Shown: in pieces, positions 28,917-38,531 of the stretch
How the letters are laid out: the number at the start of each line of letters is the position of its first letter
Position numbering within the stretch: the first letter of the stretch is position 1
Assembly: GCA_002336855.1 (NCBI GenBank)
Contig: DDEV01000116.1
Location: forward strand, 763 to 64,762
Direction: 5' to 3'
Origin: Leucobacter sp. UBA1945
GTDB lineage: Bacteria > Actinomycetota > Actinomycetes > Actinomycetales > Microbacteriaceae
Length of the DNA: 64,000 nucleotides
Made by a program: the position numbers and the translations under genes
The notes under the pieces: model-generated
Seen by the model: the letters and a program-made list of their open reading frames with translations, nothing else
Databases searched by the model: none
What the model was told of the DNA's origin: nothing

Positions 28917-29527
28917 GGCAGCCTCCTCAGCAGCTCCTTCGAGAGCGCGGTGAACGCGCGGCGCCGATGCGACACCGCGTCTTTTTCTTCTGCAGTCATC
29001 TGCGCGGCAGAGCGGGTCTCGCCCTCGGGCAGAAACACCGGGTCGTAGCCGAAGCCGCCCTCGCCTGCGGGAGCGCGCAGCACTGATCCTCGCCATGCCG
29101 CGAGCACCGAGACCTCGTCGCCGTCATCACCGCTCCCGGAAGCACCCGGCGGCAGCGCCAGCGCCGCGGCGCACATGAACGCGGCGCCCCGGTGCTCGTC
29201 GGCAAGGTCAGACAGCTGCCAGAGCAACAGATCGACATTGCCTGAGTCGCTGCGCTCGGGGCCGCCCCAGCGCGCCGAGAAGATGCCCGGGCACCCGCCC
29301 AGCACATCGACAGAGATGCCCGAGTCATCGGCGATCGCGGGCAACCCGGTGTGCGCGGCGGCAGCGCGAGCCTTGAGCAGCGCGTTCTCTTCGAACGTCA
29401 CGCCGCTCTCGACGGGCTCGGGGCCGTCATAGCCGATCAGCTCGATGCCAGGCACGAGCGGAGCGAGCACGCGACGCAGCTCTTCGAGCTTGTGGGCGTT
29501 GTGCGAGGCGAGCACTACCTGAGCCAT
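28913..29527 (-). CDS. rdgB: RdgB/HAM1 non-canonical purine NTP pyrophosphatase
   Basis: The 204-residue protein removes ITP, dITP and XTP from the nucleotide pool. Visible motifs are VLASHNAHKLEELRRVL at the start, FEENALLKARAAA, the IADDSGISVDVLGG acid motif and GEGGFGYDPVFLPEG. The family is usually about 200 residues. It lies 8 nt after rph and overlaps the fused aminotransferase gene by 4 nt. The rph-rdgB order is conserved in many bacteria. Confidence 0.95.
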   Translation of the reverse strand: MAQVVLASHNAHKLEELRRVLAPLVPGIELIGYDGPEPVESGVTFEENALLKARAAAAHTGLPAIADDSGISVDVLGGCPGIFSARWGGPERSDSGNVDLLLWQLSDLADEHRGAAFMCAAALALPPGASGSGDDGDEVSVLAAWRGSVLRAPAGEGGFGYDPVFLPEGETRSAAQMTAEEKDAVSHRRRAFTALSKELLRRLP

Positions 29528-29535
29528 GCGCGGCC

Positions 29536-30270
29536 TCAGCTCTGGAGCGCGGCGAGCTGCAGCTCGCGCAGTTCGCCGGTCGAGACGATCGCCAGGTCGA
29601 GCAGGCTGTCGAGCTCGGCGCGCGAGAACGGTGCGCCCTCGGCGGTGCCCTGCACCTCGACGAAGCCCCCTCGGCCCGTCACGACGACGTTCATGTCGGT
29701 CTCGGCCCGCACGTCTTCGACGTAGGCGAGGTCAGAGAGCGGCACGCCGTCGACGATGCCGACCGAGACTGCCGCGACGCTATCGGTGAGCGGCACCGCG
29801 TTCTTGGCGACGTAGCCCTTCGTGCGCGCCCACTCGATCGCCTCGGCGAGCGCCACGTAGGCTCCGGTGATCGAGGCGGTGCGAGTGCCTCCGTCTGCCT
29901 GCAGCACGTCGCAGTCGATCACGAGGGTGTTCTCACCGAGCGCCTTCATGTCGACCACTGCGCGCAGGCTGCGACCGATCAGGCGCGAGATCTCGTGCGT
30001 GCGGCCGCCGATCTTGCCCTTCACCGACTCGCGCGCCATGCGTTCGTTCGTCGAACGCGGCAGCATCGAGTATTCGGCAGTCACCCAGCCCTTGCCCTGG
30101 CCGCGCAACCACGGCGGAACCCCCGGAGTGAACGACGCGGTGCAGAGCACCCTCGTCGCGCCGAAGCTGATGAGCGCACTGCCCTCGGCCTGCGCGCTCC
30201 AGCCGCGCTCGATGGTGACCTCGCGCATCTGCTGTGGGGTGCGGCCGTCTGCTCGCAATTGGCTACTCAT
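29536..30270 (-). CDS. rph: Ribonuclease PH
   Basis: RNase PH is a phosphate-dependent 3' exonuclease that trims tRNA precursors. The 244-residue protein has the family marks [12 protein letters not shown] at the start, [11 protein letters not shown], the [14 protein letters not shown] region and [22 protein letters not shown] 30270 overlaps the murI stop by 8 nt and has GGAGAG upstream. A longer frame would lie inside murI. Confidence 0.95.
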   Translation of the reverse strand: MSSQLRADGRTPQQMREVTIERGWSAQAEGSALISFGATRVLCTASFTPGVPPWLRGQGKGWVTAEYSMLPRSTNERMARESVKGKIGGRTHEISRLIGRSLRAVVDMKALGENTLVIDCDVLQADGGTRTASITGAYVALAEAIEWARTKGYVAKNAVPLTDSVAAVSVGIVDGVPLSDLAYVEDVRAETDMNVVVTGRGGFVEVQGTAEGAPFSRAELDSLLDLAIVSTGELRELQLAALQS

Positions 30271-31129
30271 CTTGACTCTCCTCGTGATTGGTGAAGTTCG
30301 GCAGTCGGATGGCGCCCGTCTGCAAGTGGTCGACGGCGTCGATGCCGATCCCGAGCATGCGCCTGGCAAGCTCGACAAACCCCGCGGTGTCTTCGCCAGT
30401 GGCCTCGTAACGCACCGTTGGCTCGCCCGCGTTCGGTGCGCGCAGCAGCCCGCGGTCGGTGAGCACCCGATACACCTCGCCGGCTGTCTCGACGTCGCTC
30501 GACACGAGCGCGACCTGCCGCCCGACGACCTGGCTGATAGCGCCGCGCAAGAACGGATAGTGGGTGCAGCCGAGCACGAGCGTGTCGATCTGCTGCGCCA
30601 TGAGCGGCGCCAGGTACTGCTGAGCCACCTCGAGCACCTCGGGCCCGCTCGTCTGGCCCGCCTCGACGAGTTCGACGAAGCGCGGGCAGGCCTGCGAGCT
30701 CAGCTCGATATCGGGCCGCATGCTGAACAGGTCGTCGTAGACCCGCGACTGAATGGTGCCCTGGGTGCCGATAAGCCCGACGCGCTGGTTGCGGGTGATC
30801 GAAATCGCGCTGCGCACGGTTGGGCCGATCACCTCAACCACCGGCACGTCGTAGCGCTCGTGCGCGTCGCGCAGCATCGCGGCGCTCGCGGTATTGCAGG
30901 CGATCACGAGCATCTTCACGCCCTGCGCCACGAGCCCGTCGAGAATCTCGAGCGCATATCTGCGCACCTCTGCGATCGGCCTCGGCCCGTAGGGCGTGTG
31001 TGCGGTGTCGCCGACGTAGATCATCGACTCGTTCGGCAGCATGTCGCGAATCGCGCGGGCAACCGTGAGCCCGCCCACGCCCGAGTCGAAGACACCGATC
31101 GGCCGGTCGTTCACGTGCTGCTCACTCAC
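30263..31129 (-). CDS. murI: Glutamate racemase
   Basis: This enzyme makes D-glutamate for peptidoglycan. The 288-residue protein has both catalytic cysteines, in VIACNTASA and LGCTHYPFL, the substrate segment [16 protein letters not shown] and the [13 protein letters not shown] loop. It lies between rnhB and rph on the same strand, an order often seen in actinobacteria. Confidence 0.95.
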   Translation of the reverse strand: MSEQHVNDRPIGVFDSGVGGLTVARAIRDMLPNESMIYVGDTAHTPYGPRPIAEVRRYALEILDGLVAQGVKMLVIACNTASAAMLRDAHERYDVPVVEVIGPTVRSAISITRNQRVGLIGTQGTIQSRVYDDLFSMRPDIELSSQACPRFVELVEAGQTSGPEVLEVAQQYLAPLMAQQIDTLVLGCTHYPFLRGAISQVVGRQVALVSSDVETAGEVYRVLTDRGLLRAPNAGEPTVRYEATGEDTAGFVELARRMLGIGIDAVDHLQTGAIRLPNFTNHEESQDE

Positions 31130-31164
31130 CCGTTCAGCCTAGCGCCTGGGCGACTTCGCGCGGG

Positions 31165-31812
31165 CTACTTGATCCAGCTCTTGCGGTGGTGCTCGCTGAG
31201 CCCATGCGTCGCGATGCCGTCATAGTGCACTTTCGCCCCGTAGCCCTTGTTTGACGCCCAGGCATAGTGCGGTTCGGCTTCGTGCGCCTCGCGCATCACC
31301 TGATCGCGATCGACCTTCGCGCGCACGGAGGCGGCGGCGACACTCGCGCACGCGCGGTCGCCCCCGACCATCGTGTGCACGTTGAGCGGAGCGCGCAGCA
31401 CGGGCGAGAGCCAGTCGTGTTTTCCATCGACGAGGATCACCGCACGGGCCACCGGCACACCTGCCCGGTGCAGGCTGAGCAACGCCCTGCGGCCTGCCTC
31501 GCCGAGCGCCCAGGTGATCCCCCGCGCATCGATCTCGGCCGCACTCACGTAACCGACCGCCCCGTGCCCCCACTCGGCAACGAGCGGGGCGAGCAGTTCG
31601 CGCTTCTTCTCGCTCAGCAGCTTCGAGTCGCGAAGACCCAGCGGAAACGGTGATCCGGGGGCACTGACCGCGTGCACACCCACGGCTACAGGGCCGGCGA
31701 TTGCCCCGCGGCCCACCTCGTCGATCCCGATTACGAGCTCGTGGCCCGCCGCGAAGCAGGATTCTTCGAACTCGAGTGTCGGGTCTTTCGAGACGACCTG
31801 GTCACTCGCCAT
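31165..31812 (-). CDS. rnhB: Ribonuclease HII
   Basis: RNase HII removes ribonucleotides from DNA and RNA-DNA hybrids. The 215-residue protein has the first acidic pair in GIDEVGRGAIAGP, the LRDSKLLSEKKRE segment, Asp in VILVDGKHDW, and the C-terminal YAWASNKGYG motif. It starts 11 nt before the end of lepB, so the two are overlapping and probably co-translated. Confidence 0.95.
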   Translation of the reverse strand: MASDQVVSKDPTLEFEESCFAAGHELVIGIDEVGRGAIAGPVAVGVHAVSAPGSPFPLGLRDSKLLSEKKRELLAPLVAEWGHGAVGYVSAAEIDARGITWALGEAGRRALLSLHRAGVPVARAVILVDGKHDWLSPVLRAPLNVHTMVGGDRACASVAAASVRAKVDRDQVMREAHEAEPHYAWASNKGYGAKVHYDGIATHGLSEHHRKSWIK

Positions 31813-32569
31813 CTGTGGCCTTCTGGTCGCCCGCAGTATCGTTCGCGCCGCTGTCTGCCGCCTCGGCCACCCCGGTGAACGTATTCGGGTAGTTGTCGAG
31901 CCAGGTGAATCGCGAGAAAGGCCAGTTCAGCACGAACGCCCTGCCGACGATCTCGTCTTCAGAGACGAAGCCGCGGCCAGGCTCGTCTTGGTGGTAACGC
32001 GAGTCCATGCTCGAATAGCGGTTGTCGCCCATCACCCAGACCGAGCCCTCGGGCACGACCACGTCGAAGTCGATCTCTGAGACCCGGTTCTTGCCCTCGG
32101 GCACGACTGCATACGGCTCGTCGAGGGGCACGCCGTTAACGGTGACACGGCCGTTCGCGTCGCAGCAGGCAACCCGGTCGCCGCCGACGCCGATCACGCG
32201 TTTCACGACGTAGTCGGCGCTCGTGTCGGCGGCGAGGCCCAACACCTGCAACACCTTTTCGACTGGAGTGGGTGAGGGCATCTGCGCGCTCGGCGGCAGG
32301 CTGAGCCACCCGCCCGGGTCTCGAAACACGACGACATCGCCGCGCTGCACGTCGACCATGCCCGGCACCAGTTGGTTCACCAGAATGCGGTCGTTGACCT
32401 CGAGCGTGTGCTCCATCGAGCCCGAGGGAATGTAGAAGCTGCGCACCAAGAACGTCTTCAAAAAGAACGACACGGTGAAGGCGACCACCAGAATCACCAG
32501 CAAATCGCGCAGAAACCGCAGCAAGCTGCTGACCGGCCCCGCGTGTCGGTCTGCGGTGTGCTGGCTCAT
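31802..32569 (-). CDS. lepB: Signal peptidase I
   Basis: LepB cleaves signal peptides at the outer face of the membrane. The 255-residue protein has one N-terminal membrane helix (about 20-40), the catalytic Ser51 in YIPSGSMEHTL, the general-base Lys in VVKRVIGVGGDRV, and the GDNRYSSMDSR box. ATG 32569 follows GGAGCC at a suitable distance; the longer frame to 32620 lacks support. It is encoded just downstream of rplS, as in many actinobacteria, and is separated from it by a terminator. Confidence 0.94.
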   Translation of the reverse strand: MSQHTADRHAGPVSSLLRFLRDLLVILVVAFTVSFFLKTFLVRSFYIPSGSMEHTLEVNDRILVNQLVPGMVDVQRGDVVVFRDPGGWLSLPPSAQMPSPTPVEKVLQVLGLAADTSADYVVKRVIGVGGDRVACCDANGRVTVNGVPLDEPYAVVPEGKNRVSEIDFDVVVPEGSVWVMGDNRYSSMDSRYHQDEPGRGFVSEDEIVGRAFVLNWPFSRFTWLDNYPNTFTGVAEAADSGANDTAGDQKATDGE

Positions 32570-32638
32570 GTGGCTCCGATACTTCGTGACGCTAACAAAT
32601 GCGGGGGCGCGGTACTTCAATTATGGCGCGGAAAACAC

Positions 32639-32673
32639 TTCAGGCTCTCACCCTGAACCGGGGAGAGCCTGAA
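32639..32673 (-). terminator. Intrinsic terminator after rplS
   Basis: TTCAGGCTCTC (32639-32649) pairs with GAGAGCCTGAA (32663-32673) in an 11-bp stem with inner CC/GG pairs near the loop. On the minus strand it is followed by GTGTTTTCC. It lies 22 nt after the rplS stop and so separates the ribosomal gene from lepB. Confidence 0.8.
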
Positions 32674-32694
32674 TGCGTGGTCAGAAAAGACGAC

Positions 32695-33042
32695 TTACCA
32701 GTCGCGCTTCTCCTTGACCTTGGCCTTCTTGCCAGTGAGACCGCGCAGGTAGTACAGCTTCGCACGGCGAACGTCACCGCGGCTGACAACCTCGATCTTG
32801 TCGATCGCCGGCGAGTGGACGGGGAACTTACGCTCAACACCGACCTGGAAGCTGATCTTGCGAACCGTGAAGGTCTCGCGAACGCCGTCGCCGTGGCGCG
32901 AGATGACGATGCCCTGGAACACCTGCACACGCGAGCGGTTGCCCTCGATGATGTTCACGTGCACCTTGACGGTGTCGCCTGCGCGGAACTCGGGAATGTC
33001 GCTCTTGAGCGACGCTGCATCGACGTGGTCGAGCTTCTGCAT
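32695..33042 (-). CDS. rplS: 50S ribosomal protein L19
   Basis: The 115-residue protein matches L19 throughout: a short N-terminal helix, [41 protein letters not shown] and the C-terminal [25 protein letters not shown] 33042 was chosen over an upstream frame start at 33081 because homologues start here. In most bacteria rplS follows trmD closely. Here about 510 nt and a protein remnant separate them, and rplS has its own candidate promoter and terminator. Confidence 0.97.
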   Translation of the reverse strand: MQKLDHVDAASLKSDIPEFRAGDTVKVHVNIIEGNRSRVQVFQGIVISRHGDGVRETFTVRKISFQVGVERKFPVHSPAIDKIEVVSRGDVRRAKLYYLRGLTGKKAKVKEKRDW

Positions 33043-33161
33043 GATTGTCTCTCTCTGCGCCCGCCGCAAGTCGGTTCGCAAATCTCACTGTATGAAAAGA
33101 AATTGGTGTTCACGGTCTGTGCGGACCCTCGCGGCAGTAACGCACCGTGGCACAAAGATCT

Positions 33162-33190
33162 ATTATGCCACAGAGTCAGACAACTTTCAC
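33162..33190 (-). promoter_or_regulatory. Candidate rplS promoter
   Basis: On the minus strand CATAAT (33167-33162) is a good -10 box, preceded at 17 nt by GTGAAA (33190-33185). Transcription would start near 33155, giving a leader of about 110 nt before the rplS ATG. The box lies inside a small inverted repeat (GTGGCA at 33148-33153 and TGCCAC at 33167-33172). Confidence 0.45.
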
Positions 33191-33225
33191 ACCGGCTGAG
33201 CGCACGGCCCGCCTAGTTGAGCCGC

Positions 33226-33435
33226 CTAGTCACATGAGAACGACCACATGACCCCGAACCGGTCGAAGATCTGGCCGTACCAGCCACCCCACGGCGCCTG
33301 CTCGAAGGGCATTCCCGCCGAGCCGCCGCCGGCCTCGAGCTTCGCGATGAGCTCTCTCGCTTCTTCTGGCGTGTCGGTCGTGTAGAGAAACGAGTAGGCG
33401 CTGCCGAGCAAGTTCTAGTCGTTGCCGTCTCCCAT
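33226..33435 (-). pseudogene. Remnant of a VOC/glyoxalase (PhnB-like) protein
   Basis: The frame 33411-33226 encodes 61 residues ending in a VOC-family C terminus: YSFLYTTDTPEEARELIAKL, GGSAGMPFEQAPWGGWYGQIFDRFGVMWSFSCD in part. This is less than half of the usual 130-150 residues. In frame upstream there are six more codons from an ATG at 33435 and then an amber stop (33415-33417) that interrupts it. No N-terminal half is visible before trmD. It is most simply a decayed copy sitting between trmD and rplS; a short functional peptide is less likely. Confidence 0.65.
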
Positions 33436-33550
33436 CGCGTCGCCCACTGCGCCAGGCCGAGCAATGTATGTTGCGAGTGATGCGGCCATGATCGAATTCC
33501 GTCGTGCGAACTACGCCCGCGCGAACCGTCTCGCACGACCAGTTCGCGGT

Positions 33551-34246
33551 CTACTCTCCGAGCAGGTCTGGCCGCACTCTTCGAGTGCGCTCGATCGACT
33601 GCTCGCGGCGCCACTTCGCGATGGCCGCGTGGTTGCCGCTGAGCAGCACTGAAGGCACCTCACGCCCACGCCACACCGCAGGCTTCGTGTAGCTCGGGTA
33701 CTCGAGCAGGCCGTCTTCGTGCGACTCTTCGACGAGGCTCTCGGGGTTACCGACGACGCCAGGCAGCAGCCTCGCAATTGCCTCGATCATCGCGAGCGTG
33801 GCGACCTCGCCACCGTTGAGCACGTAGTCGCCGAGGCTCACGAGCTTCAGCCTGCCGCGCTCTGCGTACTCGTCGAAGATGCGCTGATCCGGGCCCTCGT
33901 ACCGACCGCAGCCGAAGATCAGCTGCTGCTCCCCCGCGAGCTCACGGGCCATGCGCTGAGTGAACACCTCGCCCGCCGGCGAGGGAAAGATGATCAGTGG
34001 CTCATCTGCGGCATCATCTTCGGCAAGGATGCCGTCGAGCATCTCACCCCAAGGCTCGGGCTTCATCACCATGCCGGCGCCTCCGCCGGCGGGCGTGTCG
34101 TCTACCGTGCGGTGCTTGTCGCGAGCCGCATCGCGCAGGTCGTGCACCCGCAGATCGAGCAGGCCACGATCCTTTGCCTTGCCAAGCAACGAGAGCTCGA
34201 GCGTGTCGAAGTAGGCGGGAAAGATGCTGACGATATCGATGCGCAT
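33551..34246 (-). CDS. trmD: tRNA (guanine-N1-)-methyltransferase
   Basis: TrmD methylates G37 of tRNAs reading CUN, CCN and CGG codons, which prevents frameshifting. The 231-residue protein starts [14 protein letters not shown], contains [18 protein letters not shown], and has the trefoil-knot SAM-binding stretch [15 protein letters not shown], followed by the [12 protein letters not shown] region. It lies 6 nt after rimM. Confidence 0.96.
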   Translation of the reverse strand: MRIDIVSIFPAYFDTLELSLLGKAKDRGLLDLRVHDLRDAARDKHRTVDDTPAGGGAGMVMKPEPWGEMLDGILAEDDAADEPLIIFPSPAGEVFTQRMARELAGEQQLIFGCGRYEGPDQRIFDEYAERGRLKLVSLGDYVLNGGEVATLAMIEAIARLLPGVVGNPESLVEESHEDGLLEYPSYTKPAVWRGREVPSVLLSGNHAAIAKWRREQSIERTRRVRPDLLGE

Positions 34247-34252
34247 GAGAAA

Positions 34253-34861
34253 CTACTCGTTCTCGTCAAGCACAGCGGGATCGGTTTCTGGCAGCTCTTC
34301 GAAGAGCCCGGCAGGCGGGGTAACCGACACCACGCCCGCGTCGAGGTCGACGCTCGGCACGATCGACTCAACAAACGGCACCAGCACGGTGCCGCTTGCG
34401 GTCTTGACCGCGAGCAGGTCTTGCGCCGGAAAGTGCTGCACTTCGCTGACAGTACCGAGCAGCTCGCCCTCTCGGCGCACCTCGAGCCCGACGAGTTGGT
34501 GGTCGTACCAGGCATTGTCTTCGACGCTCTGCTCGACCGTTGCAGCGTCGATCCAAAGGATCGCGCGCACGATGCTCTCGGCAGCCGTGCGATCGGCGAC
34601 CTCGGCGAAGAACGCCACTGGCATGCTGTTGAACCAGCGCAGTTCGCGCACGGTCAGCGTGCGCCCGAACCACTGCGAGTCTTCAGGCACCTGCAGGTGC
34701 AGCACCGAGTTCGGGGCGAAGCGCTCGTCAGGGTTATCGGTGAAGAGCTCGACCTTTAAGCCGCCCTTCAGGCCGTGGGGTTTCGTGAGTCGCCCAACGC
34801 GCAAGCTCCCCTCGCCCAGAACGGGGAGGGGAGCCTTGACGCGGGTCGGCTTCTCAGCCAT
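34253..34861 (-). CDS. rimM: Ribosome maturation factor RimM
   Basis: RimM helps assemble the 30S head by binding S19 and shaping 16S helices 31-33. The 202-residue protein begins with a positively charged stretch, then the conserved RVGRLTKPHGLKGGLKVE motif and FFAEVADRTAAESI; the C-terminal PRC-like barrel has WYDHQLVGLEV and the LLVPFVESIVPSVDL-like end. The ATG overlaps the khpA stop by one nt (TAATG). Confidence 0.94.
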   Translation of the reverse strand: MAEKPTRVKAPLPVLGEGSLRVGRLTKPHGLKGGLKVELFTDNPDERFAPNSVLHLQVPEDSQWFGRTLTVRELRWFNSMPVAFFAEVADRTAAESIVRAILWIDAATVEQSVEDNAWYDHQLVGLEVRREGELLGTVSEVQHFPAQDLLAVKTASGTVLVPFVESIVPSVDLDAGVVSVTPPAGLFEELPETDPAVLDENE

Positions 34862-35118
34862 TAAGCCTCGGCCTCTGCGTCGGTGTCGACGACGTCGATG
34901 CGAACCCGACGCCCGTCGCTGAGAGCTGCGATCACAGTGCGCAGCGACTGCGCGGTGCGACCGCCCCGGCCGATGACACGGCCGAGATCGCTCGGGTCGA
35001 CGCGCACCTCGAGAAGCTCGCCCCTCGAAGTCTCGCGGCCCGTGACGCGCACCTCATCTGGCAGGGTCGCAATGCCCTTCACCAGGTGCTCGAGCACCTC
35101 AGCGAGCGAGACGGCCAT
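34861..35118 (-). CDS. khpA: KH-domain RNA-binding protein KhpA
   Basis: The 85-residue protein is a single KH domain with the nucleic-acid-binding loop VIGRGGRTAQ (GxxG near residue 49). KhpA binds RNA, often together with KhpB, and affects cell division and ribosome-related transcripts. It lies between rpsP and rimM, 2 nt after rpsP, as in many Gram-positive bacteria. Confidence 0.94.
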   Translation of the reverse strand: MAVSLAEVLEHLVKGIATLPDEVRVTGRETSRGELLEVRVDPSDLGRVIGRGGRTAQSLRTVIAALSDGRRVRIDVVDTDAEAEA

Positions 35119-35120
35119 GC

Positions 35121-35558
35121 TTAGGCCTCGGTCTCGGTTGCTGCCTCTTCAGCAGCCTCAGCCGGTGCCTCTTCAGCGGGAGCCTCGGCAGGAGCCTCAG
35201 CGGGCTTCTCGCTCTTGGGGCGCAGCACTGGCTTCTTCTTGGTGTCTGCCTCGAAGACGGCCTTTGCCTCGGGAGCCTGCACGCGCGACTCGGTCTCGCC
35301 CTCGCCCTTGAACTTGCCCCAGTCGCCGGTCAGCTTGAGGATGGCAGCAACCTGCTCGGTGGGCTGTGCGCCCACGCTCAGCCAGTACTGCGCACGATCG
35401 CTCTTGACCTCGATGAACGAGGGGTTCTCGGTCGGGTGGTACTTGCCGATCTCTTCGATCACGCGACCGTCGCGCTTGGTGCGCGAGTCGGCGACGACGA
35501 TGCGGTAGTAGGGTGCCCGGATCTTGCCGAGGCGCTTCAGACGAATCTTGACAGCCAT
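35121..35558 (-). CDS. rpsP: 30S ribosomal protein S16 with acidic C-terminal tail
   Basis: The first 85 residues match S16 ([20 protein letters not shown] in short, then [19 protein letters not shown] and the [10 protein letters not shown] end). The remaining 60 residues are a tail of Ala, Pro and Glu repeats ([18 protein letters not shown]), so the protein has 145 residues rather than 80-90. Tails of this type occur in actinobacterial S16. ATG 35558 follows AAGGAGC. It heads the rpsP-khpA-rimM-trmD operon. Confidence 0.96.
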   Translation of the reverse strand: MAVKIRLKRLGKIRAPYYRIVVADSRTKRDGRVIEEIGKYHPTENPSFIEVKSDRAQYWLSVGAQPTEQVAAILKLTGDWGKFKGEGETESRVQAPEAKAVFEADTKKKPVLRPKSEKPAEAPAEAPAEEAPAEAAEEAATETEA

Positions 35559-35627
35559 GATGCTCCTTGTATAAACGTGACGCCGCACCGGTGGGCGCGG
35601 AAGCCTGACGCGCGCATGCGCGAACGA

Positions 35628-35659
35628 TCTATCTTCGCACGCCGCGAGGCGATTTGCAA
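35628..35659 (-). promoter_or_regulatory. Candidate promoter of the rpsP operon
   Basis: On the minus strand TTGCAA (35659-35654) is a possible -35 box. AAGATA (35635-35630) lies 18 nt downstream; GATAGA overlaps it at a longer spacing. This would give a leader of about 65 nt before the rpsP ATG. The match is moderate. Confidence 0.3.
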
Positions 35660-35691
35660 ACTTTGTTGCGACCAGGGGTTTTGTTGATCGG

Positions 35692-37230
35692 CTATGCCCG
35701 CATCTGCTCTGCCATCCAGCGTTCGAGCCCCTCGGCGTCGATCGGCAGGGCATCAGAGATGACCTCAATGCCGGTTTCGGTAACGACAAGATCGTCTTCG
35801 ATGCGCACACCGATGCCCCGCAGCTCTGGGGGTACGGTCTCGTCCCAAGCGTGAAAGTAGAGCCCCGGTTCAACCGTCAGCGCCATGCCCGTCTGCACCG
35901 TGCCGCCGAGGTAGGTCTCGTAGCGCGACGAGTCGCAGTCGTGCACGTCGAGGCCCAGGTGGTGGCCCACGCCGCACACGATGTAGCGGCGGTGGTGCTG
36001 GCCGCCCTCCGAGAGCGCTTCGTCGACCGAGACCGGCAGCATGCCCCAGTCGTGCAGGCCCTCGGCGAGCACCTCCATGCACGCGGCGTGAAAGTCTGCC
36101 CAGAGGCGCCCCGGTTGCACGGCCGCAAGCCCCGCGCGGTGCGACTTCTCGACGAGGTCATGCACCTGGCGCTGCGCCGGAGAGAAGGTACCGCTGGCCG
36201 GAATCGTGCGTGTCACGTCGGCCGTGTAGCCGCTGCGCATCTCGATGCCCATGTCGAGCAGCAGCAGCTCTTCGGGGTGCACCTCGCCGTCGGCGCGCAC
36301 CCAGTGCAGAATCGGTGCGTGAGCGCCAGACCCCACGATGGTCGCGTATCCGGGCGCCTGCCCAACCGTGCGCGCGTGCCTGTCGAAGGTGCCCTGCAGC
36401 CAGCGCTCACCGCCCGTTTCGATCGCGCGCGGGATCTCGCGGCGCACTTGCGCGAAGCCATCGATCGTGGCGAGGTTCGCACTGCGCAGCTGCTCGATCT
36501 CCCACGCATCTTTGATCTGACGCAGCTCTGAAAGCACGCGGGCGAGCTTCGGCGCCCGAGGCTTGCCGTCGAGCGCCGCGCCCGATCCCTTTGCGACGAC
36601 TGCCGCGCCCGCGATGAGCGCATCGTCTGCGATCTGCAACTCACCGATCACCCGGGTGCGCACGCCGAGCGCCGCCTCGACCTCGGCGGTTCCGGCGAGC
36701 GGGCCCACCCAGAGTTCACCATGGTTGGCATCGGCATGGAACGCGGGATCACCGGGCCTGGCGGGCGGGGTCACGTACAGGGTGGAGTCGTGCGCCCCGT
36801 CGCTCCCCTGCCCCGCGGCGACGGGCCGCATGACGAGCACCGCGTCTTCGATACCGTGGCCCACAAGCCACAGAAAGTCGCTGTCGGCACGAAACTCGAA
36901 GAAGTTGTCGTTCACTCGAAGCTGCGAGCGCCCCGCAGCGATCACGAGAGTCTCGCCCGCAAACTCGGCCGAGAGCCTCGCCCGGTGAGCCGCAGTGGCT
37001 GCTGCAGCCCCCGCCTCCACTCGAAGCTCGCGCGAGGCGTCGCCCCAGCCGTGCTTCATGTACTCGTTGAAACCGGGTGACGCGCTGAGCAGCGGCATGC
37101 GCGGATCGCGCCTCGTCGCACGTGACTTCGCCATGCCCGACTCCCAGTCGAGCACCCGAATCTGCTTGGCGAGGCCCGTGAGCTCGTGCCCGTGATCGCT
37201 GCCGTGGTTCGCGGTGTGCGCGTGAGTCAA
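35692..37230 (-). CDS. pepP: Xaa-Pro aminopeptidase (M24B family)
   Basis: Aminopeptidase P removes N-terminal residues that precede proline. The 512-residue protein has an N-terminal AMP_N domain (about 45-210) and a C-terminal creatinase-fold domain. Metal ligands are visible: Asp in [19 protein letters not shown], His in [11 protein letters not shown], Glu in VEPGLYFH, and Glu in [12 protein letters not shown]. It overlaps the S33 peptidase gene by 4 nt and is the last gene of the peptide-uptake operon, so it should degrade the imported peptides inside the cell. Confidence 0.94.
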   Translation of the reverse strand: MTHAHTANHGSDHGHELTGLAKQIRVLDWESGMAKSRATRRDPRMPLLSASPGFNEYMKHGWGDASRELRVEAGAAAATAAHRARLSAEFAGETLVIAAGRSQLRVNDNFFEFRADSDFLWLVGHGIEDAVLVMRPVAAGQGSDGAHDSTLYVTPPARPGDPAFHADANHGELWVGPLAGTAEVEAALGVRTRVIGELQIADDALIAGAAVVAKGSGAALDGKPRAPKLARVLSELRQIKDAWEIEQLRSANLATIDGFAQVRREIPRAIETGGERWLQGTFDRHARTVGQAPGYATIVGSGAHAPILHWVRADGEVHPEELLLLDMGIEMRSGYTADVTRTIPASGTFSPAQRQVHDLVEKSHRAGLAAVQPGRLWADFHAACMEVLAEGLHDWGMLPVSVDEALSEGGQHHRRYIVCGVGHHLGLDVHDCDSSRYETYLGGTVQTGMALTVEPGLYFHAWDETVPPELRGIGVRIEDDLVVTETGIEVISDALPIDAEGLERWMAEQMRA

Positions 37231-38531
37231 TTACGTACCTCTCTGGTGCTTCTTGTGCCGCCGATCCTCGCTTCGAGCGCGGTGAACAAGCGCTCTGCGA
37301 CGTCGCCAAGGCGCAGGCCATCGTGCTCGAACTCGTTCGTCACCCAGGCATGCATGCCGGCGATCCTCGAAGCCGTGTCGAGCGAGAGCTGCGCGTCGAC
37401 GTACATGTCGTCGAAGTACACGGCAGCCTCCACGGGCACCTGGTTCACCGCCAGCTGTTCGATGTCGTAGGTGTCGATCGGCTGCTCGTGCTCGGCAAGG
37501 TGCTTTGTGGCAGCCTCGTAGCTGCGAAGACTCGAGATCTCTTCGAACATCCACGGAAACACCGTCTCGCCGGTGAAGTTCAAAGGCCTCGCGGTCTCGG
37601 CGAACTCGGGGCGGCGATCGCGTTCGGCCTGCGCCGCCCACGCGCTGGGGCCGGGCCCGTAGATGGCCTCCTGCAGCGCGATGAACAGCGGGTTCGTCGC
37701 AAACGAGGTCTCTGCTTCTACAGTGGCGAGAAACACGTCGCTGAGCACGGTCTCTTCGGCGTCAGCGAATGCCTCGTCGAACAGCCAGTGCACGCGGTCG
37801 AAGCCCGGCTGCATGCCAAAATCAAGCCCGAGCGTCTGCAACCGGCGCACCGTGAGACGGTCACCACCGGGCAGGCGCACGTCTTGCGCCTCGAGCAGAT
37901 CGGCGACCCTGTCGATGCGCGCCACGAGATGCGGGTGGCGGGCACGGAAGATGCGGTTCTTCTCGGCGATGCGCGGGAAGGTACGCGCATACACTTCGGC
38001 GGGGTCGGGGTGAATGCCCGGGATCCCGCCGGTGATCGCCGAAGCCACGACCGACTCAGGAAAGTGCGAGAGGTACTGCAGCGTCAAGAATCCGCCATAG
38101 CTCTGACCGAGCGTCCACCACTGGCGACCCGCGAAGTGCTGCTCGCGCAGCGCCTCGAAGTCGCGCACGATCGAGTCGGCGCGGTGCAGCGCGAGGTGCC
38201 TGGCGCCCTGCTCAGCCGACATTTGCGCGAAGTGCTCGGCGCGCACCGGGGTCGAACGCCCGGTGCCGCGCTGGTCGGGCAGGATCACCCGGAATCGCTT
38301 GACCGCGCTCGCGATCCAGCCCTCGCGCTCGAGTGGACGGGGCGATTTGCCGCCCGGGCCACCCTGCAAAAACACGATCAGTGGCAGATCCTCACCCTGC
38401 TTCGCAGCGTCGATCACCTCGCGCGCGAAGACACGAATCTTTTCGCCCGCGGGATCGTTCCAATCAAGCGGCACCTCGACCCACAGGTCGCGCGCCACCA
38501 AATGCATGCCAATCGGGTACCAGTCGCTCAT
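37227..38531 (-). CDS. Proline iminopeptidase-type alpha/beta hydrolase (S33)
   Basis: The 434-residue protein is an alpha/beta hydrolase with the oxyanion-hole motif FLQGGPGGKSPRP and the nucleophile elbow GQSYGGF; the HxGGPG start is typical of S33 prolyl aminopeptidases. The N-terminal part lacks a signal peptide, so it acts in the cytoplasm. The last 150 residues form the cap and the C-terminal catalytic part (DDMYVDAQLSL). It starts 4 nt inside the dppB-like gene and ends 4 nt inside the pepP gene. Its expected job is release of N-terminal proline from imported peptides. Confidence 0.88.
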   Translation of the reverse strand: MSDWYPIGMHLVARDLWVEVPLDWNDPAGEKIRVFAREVIDAAKQGEDLPLIVFLQGGPGGKSPRPLEREGWIASAVKRFRVILPDQRGTGRSTPVRAEHFAQMSAEQGARHLALHRADSIVRDFEALREQHFAGRQWWTLGQSYGGFLTLQYLSHFPESVVASAITGGIPGIHPDPAEVYARTFPRIAEKNRIFRARHPHLVARIDRVADLLEAQDVRLPGGDRLTVRRLQTLGLDFGMQPGFDRVHWLFDEAFADAEETVLSDVFLATVEAETSFATNPLFIALQEAIYGPGPSAWAAQAERDRRPEFAETARPLNFTGETVFPWMFEEISSLRSYEAATKHLAEHEQPIDTYDIEQLAVNQVPVEAAVYFDDMYVDAQLSLDTASRIAGMHAWVTNEFEHDGLRLGDVAERLFTALEARIGGTRSTREVRN

